DNA from: Polyangium jinanense | GTDB lineage: Bacteria; Myxococcota; Polyangia; Polyangiales; Polyangiaceae | DNA length: 64,000 nt | Assembly: GCF_028435365.1 (NCBI RefSeq) | Contig: NZ_JAGTJJ010000025.1 | Location: 62,001 to 126,000, forward strand | Reading direction: 5' to 3' | In this document: positions 11,149-19,290 of the stretch, piece by piece | How positions within the stretch are numbered: position 1 is the first letter of the stretch | How the letters are laid out: each line of letters opens with the position of its first letter | The notes under the pieces: model-generated | Seen by the model: the letters and a program-made list of their open reading frames with translations, nothing else | The model's database searches: none | Told to the model about the DNA's origin: nothing | Made by a program: the position numbers and the translations under genes

Positions 11149-14142
11149 TCAATGCAGCGTGCAGGCCATCCGGACGAACGACCCGCCGTCGCCCCATTCC
11201 ATGGCGTGCGCGGTTTTCTTCGGAAAATGGGCGGTCACGAAGCCGAACGGATGCGGGCGGTCCGGGAGCTCCTCCTCTCCCAGGCTGACGTCGACGCTCT
11301 CGATGCACGCCGAGCCCTTGTCGACGCGGATCTCGTAATACAGCGCGTGGATGCTCGGGTCCGTCGACTTCACGCCGTCCACTTCGAGGAGGATGCGCTC
11401 GTTTTGCTCCCGGAGACGAAACAGCATCCCTGATGCGCCCGGACGACAGGTCGGCATGGCCCAGAACCCACCTCGCATCGGAGGTCGATGCAGGGTCCAT
11501 CCGTGCAAGGGAAGAGGCGACGTCGCATTCGCGCCTGCGCCGAGCGGCAGCGTCTGCACAGCGGCCCACCCGTATCCGTTGAGGAGGACTGGCAGATCCT
11601 TGCTCCCAAGAATCCCCGCCTCGGCCACGTTGCGCGGGCCATGCAAGGGGGCGACGTTCCGCAGCGATCCGTCTGCCATCCATGCGAAGAGGTATTGCCC
11701 GATGTTTCCCACGACCGGATCGTCGTCGTTCGGCCCCAAGGTCGCCGTCAAGAAGCTCCCGTCGGGGTGCTTGCGGAGGCGCGTCGTGCGAGGTGGTTTC
11801 CCCGGGGTCGCGAGGACCAGATCATACACGAGGCGACCGCCTTCATGGTGAAACACGACGAAGAGCGTACGGTTCCCTCGGCGAACGACGCCATCCAGGT
11901 CGGGGAGCAATGGGACGTCGGGGGGCGCCGGCACGGTCCACGTATCAACTTTCCCCGTGGTCTCGTGCGGATCGATGGCCTGGAGCGTCCATCGCTCTGC
12001 CGTTTCCCCGTCGGAGGACGCGAACGCCTCCAGCCGTCCGGCAACGACCTCGGCGCTTTGCGCGACCACGACCTCCTCGATGAGCCGGTGATCGACGGTC
12101 GAGACCGCTCCGCTCGCGGCGTCGTACATGGCCTGGCGCGCCCTCGCATCCCAGAGCGGCGGCGCTGCGCCGATGCGGCCGCGACGCGCGCACGAGAGCG
12201 TTCGGACCGTCGGCTCCATCTCGCTCGGTTTGGGAAGAATGGCGAGCGGTGGGCCCACGGGCGGCGGTGGAGCCGAGGGATAGGGGGCTGCCGGTCCCCA
12301 TCCGACGCGCAGCCAGCGCAGCATGGCAATCCCGGATTCGCTCGGCAGGGCGCCGAGCGTTGCATCCTTGTGCACGGGGTCTTTGGGCAGCGGGCCGGCG
12401 TTGAACCACGACGCGCCGGCATCGGGGGAGAGAAGCAAATCGTCGCCGAGGATCACCCCGCGCCCCCGGCGAAATTGGGCATGGTGCGCGGACAGCGGCG
12501 TCACCGTCGCCGGCCCGGAGAGCGGCTGACGGACATGAACGATCTCGTCATTCAGGGACACCATCGCATGCAAGGCTCCGCTTTCGTCCTGCTCGATGGA
12601 TCCGAGCACCTTCGTTGGTCCCCGGGCTCCCTCGTCAAACGTGATCGGCGGCAGCAGCTCGGGCTTGATCGATCGTGAAAAAAGCTCGAATCGCGTCTCG
12701 GGAATCGGCACCCCGGACTCCCCCTGCGGGTCCACGTGGTTGCCGGTGATGCCCTTCAGGTGGACGATGGTTCCATCGTCCAGCGCGCCGACGCCCTCCA
12801 GGCCGCCGGAACTTTGATCATAAAGGTCCGGCGCAGGACGGACCGGCTCGACGTCCCCCCCAGCCCCGGACGCGCACAATACGACGCGTTCCTCCTCTGC
12901 CTCGGCGGATGCGTCCTTCGCCCGCGGGGGCGCGCAATGTCCGAAAAAGACGAGGGCGCCGCGGGGCCTCTGGACGACCTCGTGAACATACGTCTGGGAG
13001 AGCTTCGGCATCTCGACGCGCCGCAGGGTGAGCGGGCCCTTCACGCTGAACGCGGCCGTCTCGACGCGGTCGGAATCCATGGGGCAGAAGACGAGCCCTC
13101 GATCCGGCAAATGCGCGGCGCGGCAAGCCATGATGTCGTGCCAATGGGGATCATGCAGCGTGTCCATCTGGAGATTCAACGGATTCCACGCGACCTCCAG
13201 GGCAGCGCCCGTCCTCGGATCCACGCGGGCGGCCATGCGATTCACGGCGATGAAGACGCCCCCGCGCGGGTCGGGGCTGCCATCGCGAATGGCGAGCTCG
13301 ATCGGATCGGTCTCGGTCGCTTCGATCCACGCGAGCGTGGGGTTCGTCTGGGCCATGCCGACGAACCGACGCGCGAATGCGCCGACGCGGTTGTTGGCGA
13401 AATCGATGGGGGCGCGGAAGTCACCGCGGACGGCCTCGATCCGATCCCTGCGCCGTCCGAGGCCGAAGTCGTACACCCGCTCCTCGGGCTTGTCGGCGTC
13501 GGGCACTTGAAATGTCTTGCCGCCGTCGCGCGTGAGGGCGAGGCCAATCGATTCGAACACGACGGCCCCTTCGTCCATCGATCGAAACAGGATCTCGGTC
13601 GGCGGGACGTCGGGCCACCCCGCGAGGGTCCTCGTCGCGCCGGTCTCCACGTCGAGCAGCAGGGCGGGCGCGCCGCCGCCATCCGAATCCCACACGGCCA
13701 CGAAGCCGGGCCCCGCGCCGACCTTCGAGATCGTGTTGGCCGCCCCGACAAGGAACGCCTCGACGAGCACACGGGGCTCGCCCAAAGGATCGTCGAAGCG
13801 ATAAAGGGCCTGGCTGTTATACCCGACGAGGCGGAGCCCTCGCGGCGTGGGTACGGCGAGCATGTCGTCGAGCGGCTCGGGCGTGAGGACCTTTTCGTCG
13901 AGGATCGAGCCATCGGCGCGGACGAGGGCGCGGCGGCCCCCCATCAGCACCAGCGTTCCTTCCGGCAAAGGGAGGATCACGCGTGTCGTACGACCCGTGC
14001 GTACCCAGCGCGCTTCCGGCCCCTCGGGGGTCTTCGCGCGCGTGACGTTCGGCGTGTCCTCGGGCGGCATGGACGATGCCGTGGGCTTGGGCCGCGCGGT
14101 CGGCGCGCAGGATGCTGCCAGCATGAAGAGCGCAGGGAGCAT
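11149..14142 (-). CDS. large secreted lipoprotein with BNR/Asp-box-like propeller motifs
   Basis: Predicted lipoprotein of 997 residues and unknown function. Starting at 14142 gives MLPALFMLAASCAPTARPKP, a clean lipoprotein signal with Cys12; the frame extends 28 codons upstream but that stretch is not signal-like. The body contains Asp-box-type motifs (LTRDGGKTFQVP, LLSPDAGASWFNAG), which mark beta-propellers of sialidase or photosystem-assembly type. Many surrounding strands carry W/G-rich turns (PWSP-less and irregular), and about 12 cysteines are scattered through the sequence. It follows the sterol-desaturase gene in the same direction but 71 nt apart. Related proteins in myxobacteria are large surface or periplasmic propellers; no catalytic residues could be identified. 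Confidence 0.75.
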   Translation of the reverse strand: MLPALFMLAASCAPTARPKPTASSMPPEDTPNVTRAKTPEGPEARWVRTGRTTRVILPLPEGTLVLMGGRRALVRADGSILDEKVLTPEPLDDMLAVPTPRGLRLVGYNSQALYRFDDPLGEPRVLVEAFLVGAANTISKVGAGPGFVAVWDSDGGGAPALLLDVETGATRTLAGWPDVPPTEILFRSMDEGAVVFESIGLALTRDGGKTFQVPDADKPEERVYDFGLGRRRDRIEAVRGDFRAPIDFANNRVGAFARRFVGMAQTNPTLAWIEATETDPIELAIRDGSPDPRGGVFIAVNRMAARVDPRTGAALEVAWNPLNLQMDTLHDPHWHDIMACRAAHLPDRGLVFCPMDSDRVETAAFSVKGPLTLRRVEMPKLSQTYVHEVVQRPRGALVFFGHCAPPRAKDASAEAEEERVVLCASGAGGDVEPVRPAPDLYDQSSGGLEGVGALDDGTIVHLKGITGNHVDPQGESGVPIPETRFELFSRSIKPELLPPITFDEGARGPTKVLGSIEQDESGALHAMVSLNDEIVHVRQPLSGPATVTPLSAHHAQFRRGRGVILGDDLLLSPDAGASWFNAGPLPKDPVHKDATLGALPSESGIAMLRWLRVGWGPAAPYPSAPPPPVGPPLAILPKPSEMEPTVRTLSCARRGRIGAAPPLWDARARQAMYDAASGAVSTVDHRLIEEVVVAQSAEVVAGRLEAFASSDGETAERWTLQAIDPHETTGKVDTWTVPAPPDVPLLPDLDGVVRRGNRTLFVVFHHEGGRLVYDLVLATPGKPPRTTRLRKHPDGSFLTATLGPNDDDPVVGNIGQYLFAWMADGSLRNVAPLHGPRNVAEAGILGSKDLPVLLNGYGWAAVQTLPLGAGANATSPLPLHGWTLHRPPMRGGFWAMPTCRPGASGMLFRLREQNERILLEVDGVKSTDPSIHALYYEIRVDKGSACIESVDVSLGEEELPDRPHPFGFVTAHFPKKTAHAMEWGDGGSFVRMACTLH

Positions 14143-14289
14143 CGAGGTCCGGGGAGGCGACACGGCGGCGGACGTTAGCTTCGCGGGTGTGTCATGTAAA
14201 GCTCCCGCGCCGATCCTGCCCGGCACGTCATTGAAATGTTCATCACGAACCTCAACCTCCTCGGCCGGCGCCGCCGCTCGCCGCGGGCG

Positions 14290-14691
14290 TCAAATTTCTT
14301 CCCAGAGTATGTCCGTCGCCCGGCCGCCGCAGCGGACGAATACCTCGACGATCTTCATCACATCGGGGAGGGGAAGACAATACCTGCTTGCTATGGGTGT
14401 GGGTGTGTCGGCAATTAAGAATTCTTCATACGCATCAGCGCCTGCTGAATCACCTTGTTGTCGGACGGCCGCCAGGTAGGGGACATTGCCGTCGGCGTCG
14501 GAATGTTGCACGCACCCTATGCCCCTTCCGACGCCAACCAGAAGGTGTGAGTCGTGGGAGGTCAGAGAAAAGAAAAACGGCGGTCGACGGGCCGCACTCA
14601 TGAAGACTTCATCGAGATCCGAGGGGTTCTGTACCGTCGAACCGTTGCGGGGATTGTTTTCGTCTTGCTCATCGCGAAACGTGATACTCAT
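14290..14691 (-). CDS. Imm1-family immunity protein
   Basis: A 133-residue cytoplasmic protein whose pattern matches the Imm1 family of polymorphic-toxin immunity proteins. The features are FFFSLTSHDSHLLVGVGRG, GCVQHSDADGNVPYL, EEFLIADTPTPIASRYCLPL and the C-terminal DILWEEI. Imm1 proteins neutralise deaminase-type toxins. The ATG at 14691 overlaps the TGA of the preceding deaminase reading frame by four bases (ATGA), so the two are translationally coupled. That is the normal order for an RHS toxin tip and its antidote. It appears intact although the RHS gene upstream is broken, consistent with selection to retain immunity. Confidence 0.88.
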   Translation of the reverse strand: MSITFRDEQDENNPRNGSTVQNPSDLDEVFMSAARRPPFFFSLTSHDSHLLVGVGRGIGCVQHSDADGNVPYLAAVRQQGDSAGADAYEEFLIADTPTPIASRYCLPLPDVMKIVEVFVRCGGRATDILWEEI

Positions 14692-15176
14692 GGGGCCTTC
14701 CCTTCGAATCGAACAACCGATCCATCCGGCAGCACCACTTTCAACCGACTACCGGTAGGAAGCATGCGTGGCAGATTTTGCATGCAACTCGTGCAAATCC
14801 TCGGGTTGTTGATGTAGAGTGTTCCGCTATTGATCCCATTCGATCTCATGGCTGCGGCAGCATGCCCTTCAACGTGCGTTCTCGTTACAATATCGAATCC
14901 AGGGCTTCCCTTCGGCAAGCCACGAGCTGGTCCTTCAATGCCACTGCTGAGGGCAGCCGAGCCGTTCTCCGTCACGAGGACTCCTCGCGTCAAGGGTTGT
15001 CGAGGGACGAACGGCAGATCGACCTGTTTCGGTGCCGTTCCTCCTGCGCGTGCCCCCGCCTTCAGCGTGAGCACCGTCATCGCCACCGTGGCGACGACGC
15101 CCATCCCAGCCCGACCAACCCCCGCGTAATCCCCTTTCTCCCCTGCGTCCACCCCCTTGATCACGTCGACCGACAC
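14688..15176 (-). CDS. DddA-like (SCP1.201-type) DNA cytosine deaminase toxin tip of an RHS protein
   Basis: The open frame of 162 codons encodes the C-terminal toxin module of the upstream RHS gene. Zinc-deaminase hallmarks are the HVE motif in THVEGHAAAAMRSNGI (His101, Glu103) and the paired cysteines in NNPRICTSCMQNLPRMLP (Cys128, Cys131), with the GTLYINNP strand between them. The order and spacing match the SCP1.201-like/DddA deaminases, which act on cytosine in DNA. Residues 1-45 (VDVIKGVDAGEKGDYAG, then a hydrophobic stretch) are a typical RHS-to-tip linker. The first codon shown (GTG) is not a natural start: the frame should continue from the RHS core, but a one-base shift near 15183-15190 separates them. 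Imm1 follows with ATGA overlap. Whether the tip is still expressed depends on that shift being real. Confidence 0.82.
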   Translation of the reverse strand: MSVDVIKGVDAGEKGDYAGVGRAGMGVVATVAMTVLTLKAGARAGGTAPKQVDLPFVPRQPLTRGVLVTENGSAALSSGIEGPARGLPKGSPGFDIVTRTHVEGHAAAAMRSNGINSGTLYINNPRICTSCMQNLPRMLPTGSRLKVVLPDGSVVRFEGKAP

Positions 15177-17328
15177 CGCGTAGGAGCGGATTCGCCTGGT
15201 TCACGCCATCCGCGATCCGCCCGCCGAGGTCGTCCGTATTCGCCGGCCCATCCATGGGCCGATACGAAGCACCGCGCGCCGTCGGCATGACCAGGTTCAT
15301 CACGAACCCGACCGCGAGCTCGCCCGGCAGCTCCAGCGCTCGCTCTCCGGCGCCGGCCAGCACCTCCGTGGCAATGTCGATCCCGCTCTTCTCCACCTCC
15401 TCGGCCGGCATCGCGTGCCGCTGCGGCACCGGCTGGCCGACTGTCGTCACGTCTCCCTTGCCTGCGCTCCCGCCGACGTCCTCACCTGGATTTCGGCCGG
15501 ACAGCGCCCGGATCGCATCCAGCGGCACGTGCACGTGGTCCGTGGGCATCTGCACTTCGCCGGGAACCGGCGGCAGATCCTCCACGCCCGTCTCCACCTG
15601 CTGATAGCCGCTCGAATCGATATACCGCAGCGGGTTGTTGAGCACGTAGCTATACGGATTCCAGCCCTGCCCCGACCACGGCCACGTGACGAACGGATCC
15701 GGCGTCAAGAACCGCCCGAGCCGCGGATCGAACAGCCTCCCTTTCATGTGGACGAGCCCGATCTCCTCGTCCTCTTCGTGCCCCGTGAATCCGAGCGTGA
15801 TCCCCGGCGGCCCCGCGCCCGAAGGCGCATCCCCCCATACCGGATTTCGCCGCCCGCCGAACGGGTCGAAGCTCGTCCGCTCGGCATTCCCCCCGAGCGA
15901 ATCCGTCACCACGTCGATCGACCCGAGCGCATCCACATGGAGATACCGCGTCTCCATCCCGCCGGCCTTCTTCGTCACCACCGCGATCGGCCGCTCGGGA
16001 CCGTGCACATAATACCGATGCTCGACCTCCCCGTTGGCACGCGTCACCCGCTCGTACAGCCCACCCACGTAGATCGTCACCGCCTCCGGCGTGCTCTTTC
16101 GGAGCCGCATCCCGTCGCCGCCGTAGTCGAGCAGCACCGCCGACGCGCCGTCCTTCGCGGTGAACTCCTTCGGCTGATCGAATGCGGTGTAGGCGATCGT
16201 GTGCCCCGGCCGCGCTACCTGATTGCCCACGGCATCGTAAACGAAGCTCTCCCCATCCGCCCCCGTCGCCGCGTGCGCATGCGCGGGATCCGCATACTCG
16301 ATCGACCCGATCTCCGGCGTCTTCCACAAATTCCCATCGGGCGAATACCTCCACTCCCGCGCGCAAGGCTTCGCCGCGTCGAACGAAGCACACGTGAGCC
16401 GGTCGAGCCCATCATGTGAGAAATACTCGGTCTTCCCCTGTCGCTCGTCCCGCCGCAGCCGAACATTCTGCTCTGGATCATAATCATACCCGAGATCCTG
16501 GAGCGTCGTCCCCCCGGCCGCCGTCGTCAGGATCGATGCCACCCGATCCCGCTCCCCGAACCATTTCCGCGTCGTCGAGATCCCTTGCCCCAGCACCTCC
16601 CCCGTGATGCGCCCCGCGCCGTCCGTTGCCGAAAGTGACCAGTACGCCTCGTGCGTAGCGGCGTCACGAACCGCATTCAGATGCCCCGCAGCGTCCAGCC
16701 CAAGCTCGACCTCGAAGGGCACCCCGTCCGCCTCCGGATACCGTACCCGCTCCGGCCTGCCGAATGCATCGTAGGCGTACCCCACACCGAACGTCTCGCC
16801 GCCAAGCAAAAGCTCCGCCCCCGAGACGCGCCCCTTCTGCACATCGTAAAGCGTCCGCTCGATCGCCCCGCCCGGCGAATGCACCTCGGAGAGCGCGCCT
16901 TTCAGCGCGACATCCCAGACCCATTCCGTCACCCCGTCCTGATCCTCGCGCTTGTACAGGCGCCCAAGCCGATCATGGTGCAGATGCACCACCCTGCCGA
17001 GCGCGTCCTTCGACCATCGGACCTCTCCGAATCCGTTGTAATGGATCTCCGACGCGCCGCGATCCGGATCCTGCGAGAACCGCACTCGCCCGAGCCCATC
17101 CCGCGCGAACGTCGTCTCCGCCCCGCCGGGGTCCGTCACCTTGCGTAGCCCCGCCGGTCCGTACTCGTATTGCGTGAGCCCCTTCTCCGCGTCCACGACG
17201 CGCACCGGCCGCCCGAGGCCATCGAGCGTCGTCTCCCTGATGTACCCGCGCGCATTCTTCGTCGTGACCGTCGCGCCCGCATACGTCGTCTCCGTGACGC
17301 CACCCCACGGCGCGACCTCACGCTTCAC
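14935..17328 (-). CDS. RHS repeat core protein, frameshifted at both ends
   Basis: Large RHS/YD-repeat shell segment. Repeats such as YEYGPAGLRKVTDPGG, HHDRLGRLYKREDQDG and YDAFGRPERVRYPEADG run through it. It ends in the RHS core signature ARFLTPDPFVTWPWSGQGWN / YSYVLNNPLRYIDSSGY (about residues 560-600), after which the toxin cargo should be encapsulated. Two reading-frame breaks isolate it. Near 17388 one base appears missing relative to the upstream RHS fragment. Near 15183-15190 another shift turns the sequence after NQANPLL into an arginine-rich nonsense tail, while the true continuation SYAVSVDVIKGVD lies in the neighbouring frame. The listed start is therefore only the first ATG after the break. 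RHS proteins normally act as delivery shells for C-terminal toxins. Confidence 0.8.
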   Translation of the reverse strand: MKREVAPWGGVTETTYAGATVTTKNARGYIRETTLDGLGRPVRVVDAEKGLTQYEYGPAGLRKVTDPGGAETTFARDGLGRVRFSQDPDRGASEIHYNGFGEVRWSKDALGRVVHLHHDRLGRLYKREDQDGVTEWVWDVALKGALSEVHSPGGAIERTLYDVQKGRVSGAELLLGGETFGVGYAYDAFGRPERVRYPEADGVPFEVELGLDAAGHLNAVRDAATHEAYWSLSATDGAGRITGEVLGQGISTTRKWFGERDRVASILTTAAGGTTLQDLGYDYDPEQNVRLRRDERQGKTEYFSHDGLDRLTCASFDAAKPCAREWRYSPDGNLWKTPEIGSIEYADPAHAHAATGADGESFVYDAVGNQVARPGHTIAYTAFDQPKEFTAKDGASAVLLDYGGDGMRLRKSTPEAVTIYVGGLYERVTRANGEVEHRYYVHGPERPIAVVTKKAGGMETRYLHVDALGSIDVVTDSLGGNAERTSFDPFGGRRNPVWGDAPSGAGPPGITLGFTGHEEDEEIGLVHMKGRLFDPRLGRFLTPDPFVTWPWSGQGWNPYSYVLNNPLRYIDSSGYQQVETGVEDLPPVPGEVQMPTDHVHVPLDAIRALSGRNPGEDVGGSAGKGDVTTVGQPVPQRHAMPAEEVEKSGIDIATEVLAGAGERALELPGELAVGFVMNLVMPTARGASYRPMDGPANTDDLGGRIADGVNQANPLLRGVGRRDQGGGRRGERGLRGGWSGWDGRRRHGGDDGAHAEGGGTRRRNGTETGRSAVRPSTTLDARSPRDGERLGCPQQWH

Positions 17329-18245
17329 CCGCCCGACGGCATCATACGTGCGTTCGGCATACTTCCGCGCCGCGCCGGCATCGTCTCCGCGTCGGCGACA
17401 TATTCCTTGGCCACGCGCTCGCCGAGGTCATCGTAAACCACCTCGCGCAAGATCCGCGGCGCGAGCTGCCCCGGCGCCGACACGCCGCTCGACCACGACC
17501 GCAGCACCCGACCCAGCCGATCGAACTCCGCAGTCTCTGCGCCCCAACCGACCGCTTCCCGCGTGATCACGATACGGTTCTGCACGAGTTGCCGCGTGAC
17601 GACCGTCTCCGTCTCATCCGGCCGCACCTCCCGCGTTACGCGCCCAAATCCGTCGATCGCCCGCGCCGTCACGAGCGCATTCGGATCCACCTCGGCGAGC
17701 TGTGCGCCGGTCCCCGGATCGTACCGCTCGAACGAGAGATGCCCGAGCGAGTTCCTCCGCGCGAACGGAAAGATCCCCTGTTCATCATAAGAGACACACG
17801 CCGCGCGTTTCCCCTCGAATGCATCCGTGGCGACCGTTCGCACCACGTTGCCGAAGGCATCCCGCGTGACGAGCACGCCGAGCTTGGTCTCCGCGTCCCC
17901 CTCGCTCTCGACCTCGATTCGCTTGAATCGTCCAAAGATGTCGTGCTCCTGCCGCGTCGTCCGGCAAGCCGTCTCCTCGCCTGCCGTGCTGCACGCGGTC
18001 TCCTCCGCGAGCCGACCGAGAATCCATTTCGATGCGTCATTCGTGAAGATCCGCTCGACGTCCTCCACGTGCTCCGCCGTGCTCGATGGCGCAACGCCGA
18101 GCCCGTGATCCCTGCCGATATACGTCACCTCCGCGAGCACGTTCCCGAACGCGTCCACGTCGCCGACGACGTGAATCGTGTCGCGAATCCGCGTCGTCGG
18201 CGCGGCGCCGCGCGCATCGCGTCCCTTGCGAACGTCTCCGGCGTC
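17325..18245 (-). pseudogene. 5'-truncated upstream fragment of the RHS gene
   Basis: An open frame of about 305 codons with clear RHS repeats (VVGDVDAFGNVLAEVTY, EHDIFGRFKRIEVESEG, VTRDAFGNVVRTVATDAF, AIDGFGRVTREVRPDE). It ends out of frame after EYVADAE near 17388, where the true continuation DAGAARKYAERTYDAVGRVK shifts frame. At its 5' end an in-frame TGA at 18246-18248 interrupts the repeats. There is no signal, PAAR, or plug domain, and no start codon region. Intact RHS genes run hundreds of codons further upstream. The remaining sequence therefore represents a displaced RHS 3' end behind the double-CXXCG gene. Confidence 0.75.
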
Positions 18246-18358
18246 TCAAAGGCGTCTCTTAGGCCCAGAACGCGCCTTGCGCGTGCACCTCGATGCACAG
18301 GGCGCTCGTCACACGGGAGACCATCGCGCTCCAAGACCGTCCCTGCGCTGCCGCCCCG

Positions 18359-19261
18359 TCACTCGTCTTCGACGACGCGGATGGGCAGCCACTTGAATCC
18401 GGTCACGCCTGCGTCGCGGAAGATGCGCCAAACCTTGGGGGTGACGAGGAAATCGGGTTGCGAGAGCACGGCTGTCTTCAGGTCGCCGTTCCACCGCGCG
18501 ATACCGAAACGCTCCCACATCCGGTTGACGTCTTGCGCTCCGACGAGGTCCCGGGCGTGGTACACGAGGCGCAAGGGTTCCTTGAGGGAGAAGTTGAACT
18601 TGCTGCGTCCGCAGGCCTTGCACACCTTGCCGCGTTCGACGCCCGTCGAGCGTGAGGACATCGGGGGCAACGTGTGCGACGCCCACATCTGCCTCCATGG
18701 CAGCTTGGTCTGCCGCATGTCCTTCTGCCTTGCGTACACACTACGAAAGGAGAGCCCCGAGAGACCGGCGCTCTCCAGCGTCTCGGCGAGCCGCTCGTCG
18801 ACCAGGATTTCGCCTTCGCTGCCCACGGCGCGAAACTGCCCGAGCTTCGGCATGCTATCCTGGCTTGTGCCATCGAGCACGTACGCCGAGGTTTGACGGA
18901 TCCCTGCGCCACACACCGGGCACGCCGTCGAGATGTCGTAGTCCGTGCCGAACCGAGGGCCTCCGAGGACGAAGATCTCCCAGGTGCCGATCGCAATGAT
19001 GAGGGGTGCGGCCTCGAACTCCTCGTCCGTGTACTCGTCCCACCGGTCCTCGAACCATTCGACCTTGTAGGCGAGTAGGAGCTTTTGCAGGAGGGGCAGG
19101 CGGGGGTCGTTCGCGTCCAGTCGGACCTCGACGACTTGTCTCCGGATCGGCCATTCTTGTACCTCCGCCACGTCGGACCCGCAGCCCGAGGGCGAAAGGA
19201 CGGTCTGCTCCCCACCCGGGACATCGTTGCTATCGAAGTGCAACAGAATCTTGGTTTTCAT
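18359..19261 (-). CDS. double-CXXCG motif protein, probable immunity protein (SitI-like)
   Basis: A 300-residue cytoplasmic protein with two cysteine knuckles about 95 residues apart, ACPVCGAG and VCKACGRSKFN. This is the hallmark of the Myxococcus double-CXXCG paralogous family. Several members of that family are immunity proteins paired with SitA-type polymorphic toxins. The C-terminal TGFKWLPIRVVEDE resembles the family's usual ending. It lies 29 nt downstream of the exported HNH-like toxin gene in the same direction, the usual toxin-then-immunity order. Each CXXCG pair could bind zinc. Function as the cognate antidote is an inference from family and position. Confidence 0.75.
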   Translation of the reverse strand: MKTKILLHFDSNDVPGGEQTVLSPSGCGSDVAEVQEWPIRRQVVEVRLDANDPRLPLLQKLLLAYKVEWFEDRWDEYTDEEFEAAPLIIAIGTWEIFVLGGPRFGTDYDISTACPVCGAGIRQTSAYVLDGTSQDSMPKLGQFRAVGSEGEILVDERLAETLESAGLSGLSFRSVYARQKDMRQTKLPWRQMWASHTLPPMSSRSTGVERGKVCKACGRSKFNFSLKEPLRLVYHARDLVGAQDVNRMWERFGIARWNGDLKTAVLSQPDFLVTPKVWRIFRDAGVTGFKWLPIRVVEDE

Positions 19262-19290
19262 TGGCTATGTCCTGCAAGCTTCTGTTTGGA

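Noticed and set aside
15415..16419. Plus-strand open frame antisense to the RHS core
   Set aside because: Pro/Arg/His-rich with no domains; the RHS repeats on the minus strand are convincing.
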